64,000 bases of DNA from Anoplolepis gracilipes (GCF_047496725.1 NC_132980.1:4392572-4456571); one strand, 5' to 3'. Positions 43,788 through 53,568 are shown, counted from the stretch's first letter. A program made the numbers and translations. The notes: generated by a model not told the origin, from the letters alone.

Positions 43788-46700
43788 CAAGAAATTAAAA
43801 ATGAAAAGTTCAAAATTTATAGGATATATAATCTTCACTAAATTGAATAAAAATGCATCATAAATAAATAAAAAAATAGATTAAAGAATAAATCTTGTCA
43901 AAGTTATAAGCTATTTCAGTTTTGGTATAAAATCATTGATTTGTTTTCTTCTATTTATCGTATATAATTTCAAAACACAATTATCTTATACATTCTCACT
44001 ATAATGTTTAAAACAGATATTCCTTTTCCTCTTACGTGGTTGATATTTTCATATTCACAAAACATTACAAGCTACTTTAAAAATTTCTTAAATTTTTCAA
44101 ACTTGACAGACATTTTAAATTTGTTGATATAAACTGTCTGTGTAAATAAGTAAATACAACAGAATGTAGAAACGTGGAAAATCTACATTGTAAACAAAAC
44201 AAATTATGTAAAATTGTTTTTCACATCACACGCGATAATTTGCAAACAGATTATTTCCTTTATCAAAATCGATTAGTTTTTTGAATTTTATGTTTACTAA
44301 TGTAAGCATATTCGATTTAGTGAGTATTGTCTATCATAAGTCTTGAAACCTGTTTGTAATAATTATTTATATAAACAGACACACTTTTGATAACTCTTTG
44401 ATATATGTTATAAAGGTAAGGTACTGATTAACATTTAGCTAATAAGAATCAAATGTGAATAATGATGCGTAAATTTTAATAAAACTTAATTTTCCTTGAA
44501 ACTGAATAATTGTACATATGGTACATTTTTTTAAATGTGATATCAAATAATTAAATAAATCTCACTAAACAATTTATTAAAAATAAATCTGAAAGTGAGA
44601 TCACTTGGTGTTACATCAAGAAAAATTTGTACTCTGTGTACAACTATTCAGATTCAAGAAAAATTAATTTTTTTTTATTAACATTTGATTGTCTTAATCG
44701 GATGTTTCATATAATTTCTGAGATATTCATATAAATATATAAGCGAGGAAGAAGCTCTACACTAATTTGCAATTTCACACAAAATAATGTTCAACTTATA
44801 TCAGGAGTGCACAAAACGAGATTAGTTCAAACAGTTATATTTATGGAATCGTATAATTATAAATTTTTTGCTATAAGTACCATAAAATAAAGTGTACTTT
44901 ACTTGGAAAGTTGCAAATTCATGTGAAGCCTCTTCTCATCCACATATATTTTTAACATTATTGTATTTTTACATTTGAATATCTCAAAAATTATATAAGA
45001 CCGCCGATCAAGACATAAACAAATGTTTTTTTTAATCAGTATCTTGATCTCTTTAATGTCAAAATCAAGAGCATTAAAAATATATTCTAATATAAATAAT
45101 TATTTTTTTTATAATATTCCGTACGTATACATATGTGTATACATATGTAATATTTACACGCGTACGTGTATATTAAAAAAATAATAAAAATAAATTAATA
45201 TATTTTTTAATATATTATTACATTATAAAATTTTATAGATGAGGCGCATAAAGTGTTATAGGTAAATATCGCTACAACTACTAAAAATAAAAGAAAATAT
45301 TAGTAAAATTGAAGTATTTTAGAGATCACACTTTTTGAGATATATTTATGTTTTTTTATGAAAATACTTCAAGTAGATTTCAAGATCAGTTTTTTAAAAA
45401 TAACATTACATATACATATTTGAATATGCACAATTGTAGTTCACATCGAGATAAAGTCAATAATAATGATAGGCGTATTTACATTGGAAAAAATAATATC
45501 CAAAAAATATAACTCTTTAAGGCACTTTATCGTTACCTATTAATAACATTTTCTTTTATTTTCAATAATTTTGCGGATATTTACCTGTCATACGCTTTAC
45601 TCTGTATGTATATGTACGTATCTGTTCAAAAATTATGTGTTATGTATATTTGGAGTTGGGAAATAACGCGTTACTTGTAACGCTGTTACTTTTCGTCTGT
45701 AACAGTAACGGTAACGCAGTTACATTTTTTCGCTAACGATTTGAAGTTATTTTTATCGTTACTTTATATATTTCAATCTACTAGTTTACATTAATTCTCA
45801 CACAATAAAATATAGTATATTATAATAATATTATATAATACAATAATATTATCAAATAATTAAAGATTAAATAGGTCCATTTAATCTTTAATTATTTTAT
45901 TATATTGAAGACCTCTGACACTTCTCATTTTAATAATATTATAACAAAATATAAACTTTAAACTTTGTATTTTATCTTAAATTAATATTAAGATTTAATG
46001 AAATATTATATTAATATTAATAATAATATACTAAGTTACTAATATATAGTATTAAATATTAATATATATTATTTGATATTATAATATATTAATATATATA
46101 TATATATTAATATATAATATATTAATATATAATTATAATATTAATATGTAGTATTAAATGTAGTATAAATAAAGTAACGATCCGTTAGTTTTTTAGTAAC
46201 AATAATGAGTTATTCTTCAAAATCGGTAACAAGTTACTTTTCAAAAGTAACAGTAATGGTAACAAGGTACTGTTATAAAATAACATTCCCAACTCTGATT
46301 ATATTATACACAATCTATATGAAATATACAAAATATATTGTATATATAAATTTTTAATACATTTTAAAATATTTAAATAGATTATAAGTTTTTAATTTCT
46401 TGTGTGATTTACTTATGTTTCTTCATAAAGAATTAGAATTTTTTCGATTGTACCATCAGTTTTAGTATAATATAACTTTTATATATGTGTATGTAAGTAT
46501 ATATGTATACAAACACACACATATACATATACAGAAGCTATATTATCACCAGAACGCGTACAACTTGATATATGTTTTTTGCGCTTATTTTATACACAAA
46601 AACATATTTATTACATCTATAACAAAATTGCTAAAAAAACAATTGCAATTTTATATTTTTATCCATCAGAAGTAATAAACACATTTCAACCAATAAACGA

Positions 46701-49700
46701 TTATTAAAAAGTGGTATTACCGTGCATTATTGATAAACGTGTTTAACGTGTTAGACAAATAATTGTGCATAATGGATTACCTGTGCAGCAGAGCCATCAG
46801 TATGGCAATAGGGCTAGCGGTGGAGACACACAATAATAAAATGTAATAAAAATATGCAATAAAAGATAATATTGTGAAATGAAATGTTGAACGGTTGCTC
46901 AAAGTATTTTTCGCATATTACTTCGAGTAGTAGTGATAATTTGTCACACTGATCTCTTTTTATATATGTATATACATATATAAAATAACGTATGAACAAT
47001 TTTTATCACCTTTGATATCCTATTGTGTATGTATGTGTATGAAACACTTTTTTTTTATGTATATATGTATACAGACTTGACAAAGAGTTCTGAGCAATAT
47101 TCGGCGATTGTCAGAAACTTTATCCGTCTAGTTGACACTAGAGGTATATTGCATTTTTAAGTTTATTTCTACACCTTGTGCAAAACAATTATGCAAACCA
47201 GGACGGGCTGTATAATAATCAAGGCGCAGTGGCAGCTGAGAATAATTTGCAAAAGTAACCGGCATTATACGGTGCGTGGTAATGAAACCGCGTGCTTGTG
47301 CATTGCTGTGCTTGATCGCAATTTGCAATGGTGGTGTGAATGGGTGAGAGTAAGATATACGGACGTGCATTTTTGCTTACTGCCGACGGAGAACTTACTT
47401 TTCATTTTCCTCTTTGTGCATTCTTTGTGCTTCTCTCTTATCGAATCCCTCTGTCACTAGAGCATCTAAGACTAGAGATTGCACTAGTTTCTTATCACCT
47501 AAAATGTAACAGTCGCATTCATTAGAACTTCATTATATACTTTATATACTTCACATACTTCATATACTTCATATACTTATTATCCATGATTGATTAATAA
47601 TACTCAGGGCGCAAAATAAATTTAAAAAAAAGGCGCGAATTTACAATTTATGTTTTAACAGGGAGTTTGCATGATTTTGAAAAACAATTGCATTTTATAA
47701 TTTAAGTATATATAGTTTTAAATGTAATTATTTTTTTGTAATTTTTAATGCAAATTAAGCGAGAAAATCAATAATAAAAATTACATTATTTAAAATTGTC
47801 GAATACGATCCGGAAACGACCGAGTCCTCCCGAACGCGATGTGACGTCACAGTGCAATATCTGCATTTGGGGAGAAGCTAATAGCACTAAATAGCGTGAA
47901 ATAGCGTCTCCTCAAATCTAACCAATATATACAGTGACAACACACTATTTTTATTTATTAAAATATCCAGTTATTGTGAAAATGGGCAAAGGTAACACGT
48001 ACAAAATCTGTTTTATACCTTTATATAAAAGTACAACAATTAAAACACCTAATAAATTGTTTTTCTTTGTACCTCGAGATCAAGAATGACCGAATATCGC
48101 AATACAGAATACAAAAAACAAACGTTTGAAACTATTGCACTGTGATGTCACGCACTCCAACCAATCAAAATCGTTTTCTCACAATTTAAATTTTATTAAT
48201 TTTTAATTTAATTTTTTAATACCTTTCTATTGATTAAAATTTAAAATTTTCTGATAAATAAATTTATAATAATATATATTTAAATTACATATATAAAAAA
48301 ATGTATTTTTTTTTAATGCAAACTGCCTAGAAAATTTTATATACAATATTACGTTATTTTTTGTTTGTCTGTTAGTTTAGCATGTTATTTTCTCGAATCA
48401 TTTTTTAATTATGATATTAAATTAATTAAGCACTTACAATAATAAGCATCTTTATCAGACTTGCTCGCTTGTTTATGATGCGAGCTAGGACTCCTTGCTC
48501 TCAAGGACATCCACTTCCAACCCGGCTTACGCGTTCGTGCTAAAAAGTGCAAGACGCGTTCTTCGGGAGAAGAAAAGAACTTATCGGAAGCTGAATTATA
48601 TTCGCAGTAGACCCAATCGGGATGCACTTTCCAGTTGCTCCCTTTGAAATACTCAGTTACTACAATAACAAGAACAATAACATTAATAATAGAAATAATA
48701 ATCAAATTAATAATAGAGATTTTAATGTCATCTTCAACTATTATCTCTGTTTATATTCTATTCAGATATCGTTCAATAACAGTGGAAAGTTTACCGTTTA
48801 TAATAGCGAGTTTGATTTCGTGCTCGGCACGCAATTCGAACATGCCGTATCCTTCCGGTAAAGCTAGGCCTAAAGAAAATGGAGTACCTTCGATCGGCTT
48901 GTAAAAATAGTTGTGCCGTCTAATCGTAACTCTCTTCTGCAAAGCAATATATATTGCATAATCAAATAAAAATTTTTAAATTCTACGATATATTATGAAA
49001 CACATATAACTACATTTATAATTGCTTTTACAATAAATATATAATATTTTAGTAATTATTACGAAAAGATTTCAAAGTTGCTCGTAATTCAAGACTCTCT
49101 AATAATTATCAATCTTCCATATCTTACCATATTGTCATAATGAATTTTGATTGTAAAGTCCGTTTCTCCTTCTTTTTGATCGATCATGTCACGTCTCAAC
49201 TAAAAGAAAAAAAAATAACATTACTTATTATTATATATACCAATAAAATAATGAACACACGCAGACATCGGACTTACATCGAGTAGGAGAGAATTGTTTA
49301 GAGGGGTTGAAGGGCCATCATATTCTGCGAGTTCAACTTCCGACAAATCTACACTTATATACGTAGGCTTTAGCGTTTCCTCGTACTGAAAAAAATTTAT
49401 ATATATGTTTTCAAAACTCTCAGATATTCAAAATAAAATATATATAATCCAATAGCGTTAGAATTATATAATACTTTTATGTATATGTATATAATATTAT
49501 TATGTATATACATATACATATTTAAGACTCTTTCATACTTACTTCTATATTTCCAGGCTACATATGAAACATTTATATGATTATAATATCATGATACTAC
49601 ATTTTTGCAAGAAATATATACATAAAAAAACTAATAGAAATTTATTCTGTATAATTATAATTTTATTATTAAAATCAAAGATTTATTTGAAAAATTTATG

Positions 49701-51202
49701 TGTAATAATGCATACTGCGAAAAAATTTATTTAATTAGCTACTATTAGTTGCAAAATTATATATATATATATATATTTTTTTTTTCTTGGAGTAATTTTG
49801 ATTATCTTTTACTATTGTATAATAATATTAATACTTACGAGAGGCCGCAAATCAGGATGATACAGAACTCTGCCATTATTGTCAACAATAAACGAATATC
49901 CATTAACTCCTAACTGCAATTAAAACAGCGCATATTCAGATATTAATAATCAACAAAAAAAATTACTTGTAAAATTGATTACATTAATCTTCTCCAGCTA
50001 ATTTTTATTAAACAATTGTTTTATTTTAATTTTCTCAACTTTTCTTATTTCTCCTTTATCTTTATTTTTGAATAAAAAATATAAGAAATATGTCAAGGAC
50101 AAAGACATCCTCCCCTAAACAGGATATTTACCGAAATTACAATTTAAAAAAAAAAAAAAAGAATCAAGTTTGATCAAGCTTAATGCAACAGGAATTGAAT
50201 GATTAATAAAAGAAGCATTATTCTGTACCTTGTAAGGCGGCACGAGTTTCTGAATCTCCTCAACAGGTACGTCAGTACCAACGATACCCAATAAATTGGC
50301 TGTTTTTACCTGGAAAAGTTTTTCACATTTATTATATGTACATATTATTTTAGAATAATGTGAAAGTAAGATATAAATCGGAAACCATCTTAAGCCGCAA
50401 GGTAAAGGATATGAATAAATAAATAAATATTATTTTAGCATAAAACATTAAAACAACACTCGCACAAGATTAAAACAAGACCTTATTAATTATTTTTAAA
50501 TAATTACCGTATAATTTCGGCGATCTAAAATTGGAGCCGTCACAGACGTCATTAGTTGACCGCGATTTTCTTTGCCATACATACTACTCTGAAAATCAAT
50601 CGTTATTATTATTGAATGTCAGATTATCGCGTATGTGATATAGCAAAAAGACTAATATATTTACAAAAATATTTCCTGAAATATAAATTAATTAACATTA
50701 TATCATAATTATATAATAATTTTATGTCATTATTATTGTGAATTAAATGGCTTACTTTTCCACCTATATAACCAGGACTCCAGTGAAGGGGATGATCATG
50801 CTGATAAAGTACCATAGGCCGTGCAAGAACCTTTACGTACTCGAAGACTTTATCATGGATTTCGTCCATATTTGTTATTCTCGCATAAAATCCTATGAAA
50901 AGATTATTATTGAAATATAAAGAATTTATAAAAACTTTCAGCAACTTTTTCTCAAACATTAATGAAATATTAATTTTATTTCCTAATTCTTATATAGTCT
51001 TTATTTCTTTGTATGGACTTTTTCCTAATTTCTTTCAACTTTTTTATAAATATTTTAAACAGATATTTTCACAATTATAATAAATTTTTGCAATTAAACG
51101 GTTTTAATATCTATTCACAGACATAGTGTCACTTGTAGTCATAATTAATTTATAATATATGTATATATATATAATTAATTTATTAATTTATATATATTAA
51201 TT

Positions 51203-51244
<42 letters not shown>

Positions 51245-53568
51245 TAATATATATATATATATAATATATGTATACAGAGTGTCTCATAACTAATGAGCCA
51301 ACGCTCGTGAGTACAGTGAACTAAACAAAAAAATATTAAGTCATTTTGCGATTTTCGCAATAGTTATTAAAATATTAATTAAAAACGCTTAGCGAACAAT
51401 ATTATACATATGTACAAGATGTCCGGTAATAATCGCCCCACCTCTTTAGGGCTAATACAGCAGGTCAAACTGAACATAAAAGTCCTGTATCATTTTGCGA
51501 TTTTTGCAATAATTATTAAAATATTAATTAAAAACGCTCAGCGTATGAGCGCACGCCACATATAGCTCTCAGCATGCTCTGAGCATTTTTAATTAATAGT
51601 TCAATAATTATTACGCTTATCGCAAAATGATACAGGACTTTTATGTTCAGTTTGACCTGCTCTATCTGCCCTAGAGAGGTGGGGCGATTATTACCGGACA
51701 TCTTGTCGATATGTATAATATTGTTCGCTAAGCGTTTTTAATTAATATTTTAATAATTATTGCGAAAATTGCAAAATGACTTAATACTTTTTTGTTTAGT
51801 TCACTGTACTCTACCCACTCACAAGCGTTGGCTCATTAGTTATAAGACACTCTGTATATACATATAATATGTAATATACATATATTTATAATATACTTAT
51901 ATACAAAGTTGGAAAAGTTACTTTATAAAAGTTGCTGTTACCGTTACTCAAAAAATAATGAATCGTTACAATTTTCGTTACTTTTTATTATATACAATAC
52001 AAACTTTACATAAAAATTGTTTTAATACAAGATCAAATTAAATTAAAAATTTACACTAAACAATAAAAATTTTTAAATGTTATTTTACATTAAATTAATA
52101 AAAATCATATAATTTTGATAGTGATATTGCTATTGATATAAAGTGTGTAATAATTTTAATAATAATAATTATTTTAAATAAGAAAAACTTTTGAGAAAAG
52201 TGTAAACAAGCTATATTAAACACTTATAGATAATGTAAATGTAAATAAAGTAATTTTCTTATTGTTAGTTTACTTTCAATAGATTTAAATATGGTCAAAA
52301 TCGCTTTCTTCTCGTCTCTTCAATTTTTTTTATTTTAAAATTCTAACACGATACGATAATTTTCTTAATATCAAATTCTTGACTAATCATTTAATTATCT
52401 GTCCACTTAAATGTTTTTTTTACAAAGTAAAAAGATACTAGAAAGAGATTCCAGTAGCGTCTATGTGATACTGCAGTTCAATACTCGTATCAATCCCTAA
52501 GTTCCATTTCACGCATATGTACACATGTATCTATAGTATATCTATAGTATATGTTATTTGTACTATATAAAATGCGCGTATATGCATGAAACGAAAAATA
52601 TCTATGTTTCTTTATTTGAAAATTATATTCGAAAAAAAGTATAATATATAGTTAATCATATTCGAAAAAATCCCAGACAGCGCAGAAAGGCCGAAAGACA
52701 TCTTAAAGATATTTAAAAGACAATAAGACGTCTTTCAAGTATTTTTTAAAAACATACGCTGTCTGGAAAGTAACGAATAAAAGTAACTGTTAATTTCGTT
52801 ACTCGTCATCGAAAAATGTAACGAAGTTATTTTTTCCGTTACAGTTACCGAAAAAAAACTATAACGGTAACGATGTTACAAGTAACGCGTTACTTCCCAA
52901 CCCTGATATTTAGGATTCATAAATATATATATATATTTATAAGTTATCAACGAATAACGTACCCTTATTGGTGCAAGCCATGTTTCGGAGCTCAGGACTT
53001 TTATCACCGCCGATGAGATAAGTAAAGATACGAACAGGCATGTGAGGCCAATTGTAACGTTTTATCACTTCCATAGGCGGGCCGCTAGTATCGGAAGTGA
53101 TCAACATGATGGCCTGATTGCACTGACTCCCCTGGCCGGTTCGATTATATTTGTGCAAGATCTCGAAGGCAGTGCTGAGCGCAGCTGAAATGTTAGTCGC
53201 AGGGTCCTCATGTTTTACATAAGATAATGCTATTTTCATTTCGTGAATATTCTCTGGTGATGCCTGCACCAAGCTGTCCTTGAAACATTGTACGATTTCC
53301 TCGGCGTTCTCACCATATCGATATACATTCACATAATCGTTCGGTCCTAAGGTGTCTAGAATTACTCTCGTTGTGGTTATCGTTAACCGCCGTATTTTAT
53401 CAGACGCGTAAGTCGCACTATCGATCAATATTGCTAAATCCCTTGGACTATTCGCCGCCCCGATAAACCAATTCAACATCTTAAAGTCGTACACGTCACG
53501 AACAGCTCGATGGTGCGAGGAGGATTTGAACTTCCCGGGTGTAGCCTCCATCGGCGGCCATGATATCG
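27922..53568 (-). CDS. Voltage-gated calcium channel alpha-2/delta subunit (3' sixteen exons)
   Basis: Extracellular, membrane-anchored auxiliary subunit of high-voltage-activated calcium channels, which sets channel surface density and synaptic function. Exons in transcript order: 52,963-53,568; 50,756-50,892; 50,508-50,588; 50,229-50,309; 49,839-49,913; 49,278-49,385; 49,128-49,199; 48,795-48,936; 48,438-48,659; 40,378-40,482; 40,101-40,213; 38,080-38,216; 37,436-37,608; 34,850-35,055; 34,248-34,542; 27,922-28,216. All junctions are GT-AG. They encode the vWFA domain, the Cache-like region, delta-region cysteines and the hydrophobic C-terminal tail. Phases agree at all junctions except 48,438/40,482, where at least one exon is missing from this model. 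The 5' exons (signal peptide, first Cache part) were not found in the window. Paralogue not assigned. Confidence 0.93.
28436..28982 (+). repeat. Purine-rich low-complexity tract
   Basis: About 550 bp dominated by A and G (AGAAGAAGA, GGAAAAG words) on the plus strand, so pyrimidine-rich in the sense of the alpha-2/delta transcript. Minus-strand open frames here are Phe/Leu/Ser-rich artefacts. Confidence 0.9.
29201..29231 (-). ncRNA. Hammerhead-ribozyme-like motif (Penelope family A, minus)
   Basis: The minus strand reads CTGAGGA, a stem-loop (GGTTTG/CAAGCC around AAACAT) and GAAAC, i.e. the CUGANGA...GAAA core with a 6-bp stem II. A two-pair stem III (AC/GU around GUUC) follows, with U at the cleavage position. 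Stem I pairing is weak. Hammerheads are known in Penelope-like elements; activity is not shown here. Confidence 0.5.
29777..30740 (-). pseudogene. Penelope RT/GIY-YIG coding relic (family A)
   Basis: Two frames: 30,061-30,564 covers RT C-terminal sequence (INFLDTTI, SGRYLNFFSQHPISQK, LLSHPRFHYKNI) and 29,777-30,013 covers the GIY-YIG-type portion (KLKTRINEHRQH, LNHEFDWNNVEIL). Frameshifts and stops separate them and the motif B/C part upstream. Confidence 0.85.
30775..31638 (+). mobile_element. Penelope-like 3' fragment (family A, plus copy)
   Basis: Inverted duplicate of about 28,983-29,815, beginning inside the GIY-YIG region (CTAGATAAAGAACC) and running through the 3' non-coding tail. It meets the minus copy directly, with no spacer. 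The arms appear about 90-95% identical by eye. Confidence 0.9.
31352..31390 (+). ncRNA. Hammerhead-ribozyme-like motif (Penelope family A, plus)
   Basis: CTGAGGA, stem GGCTTG/CAAGTC, GAAAC, GTTC loop, GT. Compared with the minus copy the stem differs at two pairs (G-C versus G-U and U-G versus C-G) yet remains paired. Confidence 0.5.
31738..32399. mobile_element. Deletion derivative of a Tc1/mariner-superfamily transposon
   Basis: Inverted arms of about 150 bp (GTTAAACAGCCAAACTTGAA on the left, its divergent inverse on the right) surround a fragment of transposase near 32,005-32,100 with the typical WSPRSPDLIPLNFF stretch (D-E-rich C-terminal half). The rest of the transposase is missing. 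Confidence 0.8.
32406..32781. mobile_element. Outer-type palindromic MITE with GC-rich centre
   Basis: ACAGGGTATCTCATAACTAA at the left and its inverse TTAGTTATTAGACACTCTGT at the right, arms of about 90 bp. The centre (about 32,500-32,665) is GC-rich, unlike the copy at 51,274-51,855, and includes CCTAACCTAACCTA. Confidence 0.85.
32792..33229. mobile_element. Inner-type palindromic MITE with a different centre
   Basis: Arms with GTCCGGTAATAATCGCC / GGCGATTATTACCAGACA and TAGAGCAGGTCAAACTGAAC match the inner MITE of 51,414-51,706. The centre (32,930-33,110) is another inverted repeat, GGCCCATCCTACTGCTACGC against its inverse, about 75 bp per arm. Confidence 0.85.
33233..34100. mobile_element. 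~850-bp palindromic MITE (copy 2)
   Basis: Begins ACAAGGTGTCGCAGACC; internal inverted arms contain CTTTTATGCA(A/C)AGAATAATG and TAAGGCTTCAAAGTTGCA. The right end is degraded (about 34,097). Same family as 42,592-43,439. Confidence 0.75.
34101..34200. repeat. (TA)n microsatellite
   Basis: TA array with TATG interruptions at 34,138-34,165. Confidence 0.97.
34248..34542 (-). CDS. alpha-2/delta exon
   Basis: 295 bp. An acidic segment, then KKTDLYILQPERLNTSGQS and CHVTGCER, strongly conserved in the delta peptide. Confidence 0.96.
34850..35055 (-). CDS. alpha-2/delta exon
   Basis: 206 bp. Encodes VTVIDYQGTCSPQ and a hydrophobic/aromatic stretch FGNFLWTLVLGLNIQDFW, which lies in the delta region. 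Confidence 0.93.
35345..36850 (+). repeat. 1.5-kb purine-rich tract inside an alpha-2/delta intron
   Basis: Very strong A+G bias on the plus strand over about 1.5 kb without a simple repeat period. It yields long but meaningless Phe/Leu/Ser-rich minus-strand frames. Confidence 0.9.
36888..37191. mobile_element. 304-bp palindromic MITE
   Basis: Ends ACAGGGTGTCACTTAATTGG and inverse CCAATTAAGTGACACCCTGT, near-perfect ~110-bp arms, GC-richer unique centre at 37,010-37,070. Flanked by TA. Confidence 0.93.
37436..37608 (-). CDS. alpha-2/delta exon
   Basis: 173 bp. Encodes the Cys-rich CTGMTGCKKNC and LDCYILDNNGFIIIS, then GKFFGEIDG; these cysteines contribute to alpha2-delta disulphides in the family. 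Confidence 0.96.
37648..38029. mobile_element. ~380-bp MITE with GTGAGGAAAAA ends
   Basis: Left ACAGAGTGAGGAAAAAGTAT and right ATATTTTTTCCTCACCCTGT. The right interior shares sequence with the ~850-bp family (GAAAGCTCTCAAAGTAAGCT). Confidence 0.8.
38080..38216 (-). CDS. alpha-2/delta exon
   Basis: 137 bp. Encodes LVTATHAIYIGKN and APAAVVGLQFQHSSL, the second Cache-like fold. Confidence 0.95.
38897..39538. mobile_element. hAT-like non-autonomous element with 8-bp TSD
   Basis: Starts CAGGGTTAGAAAGTAAC and ends GTAACTTTTCCAACTCTG. CAATTTTT flanks it on both sides (38,888-38,895 and 39,539-39,546; one extra T on the left). Inner terminal part is rich in GTTACCGTTAC words. Other copies at 45,652 and 51,904. 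Confidence 0.85.
39611..39787. repeat. Tandem duplication, ~98-bp unit
   Basis: TTACATAAGAAGGAATACTAT ... TTTCCAAAAATGTATGACTA occurs at about 39,611-39,690 and 39,709-39,787. Confidence 0.85.
40101..40213 (-). CDS. alpha-2/delta exon
   Basis: 113 bp. Encodes MDSSWYKRAVDQHS and FVFSVPFDA, conserved in the family. Confidence 0.95.
40378..40482 (-). CDS. alpha-2/delta exon
   Basis: 105 bp, starts with one base of a split codon and ends with two. Encodes RFGVTRSFIATRSGFLRWRE, the family's 'GVT..FVATRSGL.RW' block. The upstream partner exon is not identified. Confidence 0.94.
41230..42590. other. Intronic DNA without recognised features
   Basis: AT-rich; no exon of the alpha-2/delta gene, TE end or RNA gene identified. 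One missing exon may lie in this or the neighbouring intronic DNA. Confidence 0.4.
42592..43439. mobile_element. ~850-bp palindromic MITE (complete copy)
   Basis: ACAGGGTGTCCCACTTTAAT at the left and AATTAAAATGGGACACCCTGT at the right. Arms of about 400 bp mirror each other, with CTTTTATGCACAGAATAATG in the left arm and its near-inverse forms in the right. Non-coding. Confidence 0.92.
43440..43783. repeat. (TA)n followed by a ~220-bp polypurine tract with (GA)n
   Basis: TA/TACA arrays to 43,560, then a purine run of GGGA, GGGGG and GA repeats, ending in more than 45 GA units. Minus-strand (Ser-Leu)n frames here are artefacts. Confidence 0.97.
43784..45239. other. Intronic DNA without recognised features
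   Basis: AT-rich, only short frames. Nothing supported. Confidence 0.45.
45240..45603. mobile_element. ~360-bp palindromic MITE
   Basis: GAGGCGCATAAAGTGTTATA and GGTAAATATCGC on the left are mirrored by GCGGATATTTACC and ATACGCTTTACTC on the right; inner arms AAATAAAAGAAAAT / ATTTTCTTTTATTT. Confidence 0.75.
45652..46297. mobile_element. hAT-like element, copy 2
   Basis: Left GGAGTTGGGAAATAACGCG, right ATAACATTCCCAACTCTG, with GTTAC-rich subterminal repeats as in 38,897-39,538. Interior is highly AT-rich. Confidence 0.8.
46298..47837. other. Intronic DNA; GC-richer patch at 47,050-47,520
   Basis: Includes a short inverted repeat (46,722-46,775, GTGCATTATT/AATAATTGTGCAT). The 47,050-47,520 patch is less AT-rich and has an open 94-codon plus-strand frame with no recognised homology, and scattered CACTAGAG words. 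Origin unknown. Confidence 0.4.
47838..48155 (+). mobile_element. ~318-bp TIR element carrying a THAP-like ORF relic
   Basis: GTGACGTCACAGTGCAATA at 47,841-47,859 is inverted at 48,133-48,151 with one mismatch. Between them is a 35-codon frame resembling the start of a THAP zinc-finger transposase, which suggests a deletion derivative of a P-element-like transposon. Confidence 0.75.
47982..48089 (+). pseudogene. THAP-domain-like N-terminal fragment
   Basis: Begins MGKGNTYKICFIPL, then a Thr/Pro/Lys segment and FFFVPRDQ before TGA at 48,087-48,089. The pattern Cys ... FxxPRD is that of THAP DNA-binding domains; the second expected Cys of the first pair is replaced by Tyr. Too short to bind DNA by itself. 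Confidence 0.55.
48438..48659 (-). CDS. alpha-2/delta exon
   Basis: 222 bp, starts with two bases completing a Val codon and ends with one base. Encodes VHPDWVYCEY, PEERVLHFLARTRKPGWKW and a Ser/Lys-rich basic stretch. Confidence 0.94.
48795..48936 (-). CDS. alpha-2/delta exon
   Basis: 142 bp, ends with the first base of a split codon. Encodes YFYKPIEGTPFSLGLALPEG, the conserved 'Y.Y.PI.GT.FSLGL.LP' block. Confidence 0.95.
49128..49199 (-). CDS. alpha-2/delta exon
   Basis: 72 bp, phase 0. Encodes LRRDMIDQKEGETDFTIKIH, matching the 'R..MID...G' family segment. Confidence 0.93.
49278..49385 (-). CDS. alpha-2/delta exon
   Basis: 108 bp, phase 0. Encodes YISVDLSEVELAEYD and an Asn/Ser-Leu stretch with a possible N-glycosylation site (NNS). 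Confidence 0.92.
49839..49913 (-). CDS. alpha-2/delta exon, Cache-like region
   Basis: 75 bp. Encodes LGVNGYSFIVDNNGRVLYHP, the hallmark 'NGY.F..D.NG..L.HP' Cache motif. Confidence 0.96.
50229..50309 (-). CDS. alpha-2/delta exon, Cache-like region
   Basis: 81 bp, phase 0 at both ends. Encodes LLGIVGTDVPVEEIQKLVP, the family's conserved GVDV.(x)n.I..L.P segment. Confidence 0.95.
50508..50588 (-). CDS. alpha-2/delta exon
   Basis: 81 bp, phase 0 at both ends. Encodes QLMTSVTAPILDRRN, corresponding to the beta-strand region before the Cache-like fold. Confidence 0.9.
50756..50892 (-). CDS. alpha-2/delta exon after the vWFA domain
   Basis: 137 bp, acceptor ATAG and donor GTAAGC. Encodes the conserved segment ending VLARPMVLYQHD ... 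GYIGGK that follows vWFA in the family. Confidence 0.92.
51274..51855. mobile_element. Outer palindromic MITE containing an inner palindromic MITE
   Basis: Left ACAGAGTGTCTCATAACTAA, right TTAGTTATAAGACACTCTGT, arms of about 140 bp ending at ACATAT/ATATGT in the centre, where the inner element sits. TA dinucleotides flank it. Confidence 0.93.
51414..51706. mobile_element. Inner palindromic MITE
   Basis: ACAAGATGTCCGGTAATAAT at the left, ATTATTACCGGACATCTTGT at the right, arms of about 125 bp, and a small centre with its own inverted repeat (GCTCAGCGTATGAGC, GCTCTGAGC). Confidence 0.93.
51904..52905. mobile_element. hAT-like element, copy 3 (~1 kb)
   Basis: CAAAGTTGGAAAAGTTAC at the left and GTAACGCGTTACTTCCCAACCCTG at the right, with GTTAC-rich subterminal sequence. 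Non-coding interior. It ends 58 bp from the vWFA exon. Confidence 0.8.
52963..53568 (-). CDS. alpha-2/delta exon: vWFA domain
   Basis: It begins with two bases of a split codon and ends with one, 606 bp. It encodes YDFKMLNWFIGAANSPRDL, the vWFA core (LAILIDSATYAS ... NDYVNVYRYG ... NQAIMLITSD ... VRIFTYLIGG) and MACTNKG. The MIDAS signature DxSxS of canonical family members reads D-S-A-T-Y here, and the usual TDGG reads TSDT, so metal binding is probably lost. Confidence 0.95.

Noticed and set aside
43308..43838. Two (Ser-Leu)n frames of 148 and 176 residues
   Set aside because: They are microsatellite translations of (GA)n and (TA)n.
47176..47460. 94-residue plus-strand ORF as a host gene
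   Set aside because: No recognisable domain or splice context, and it lies antisense within an alpha-2/delta intron.
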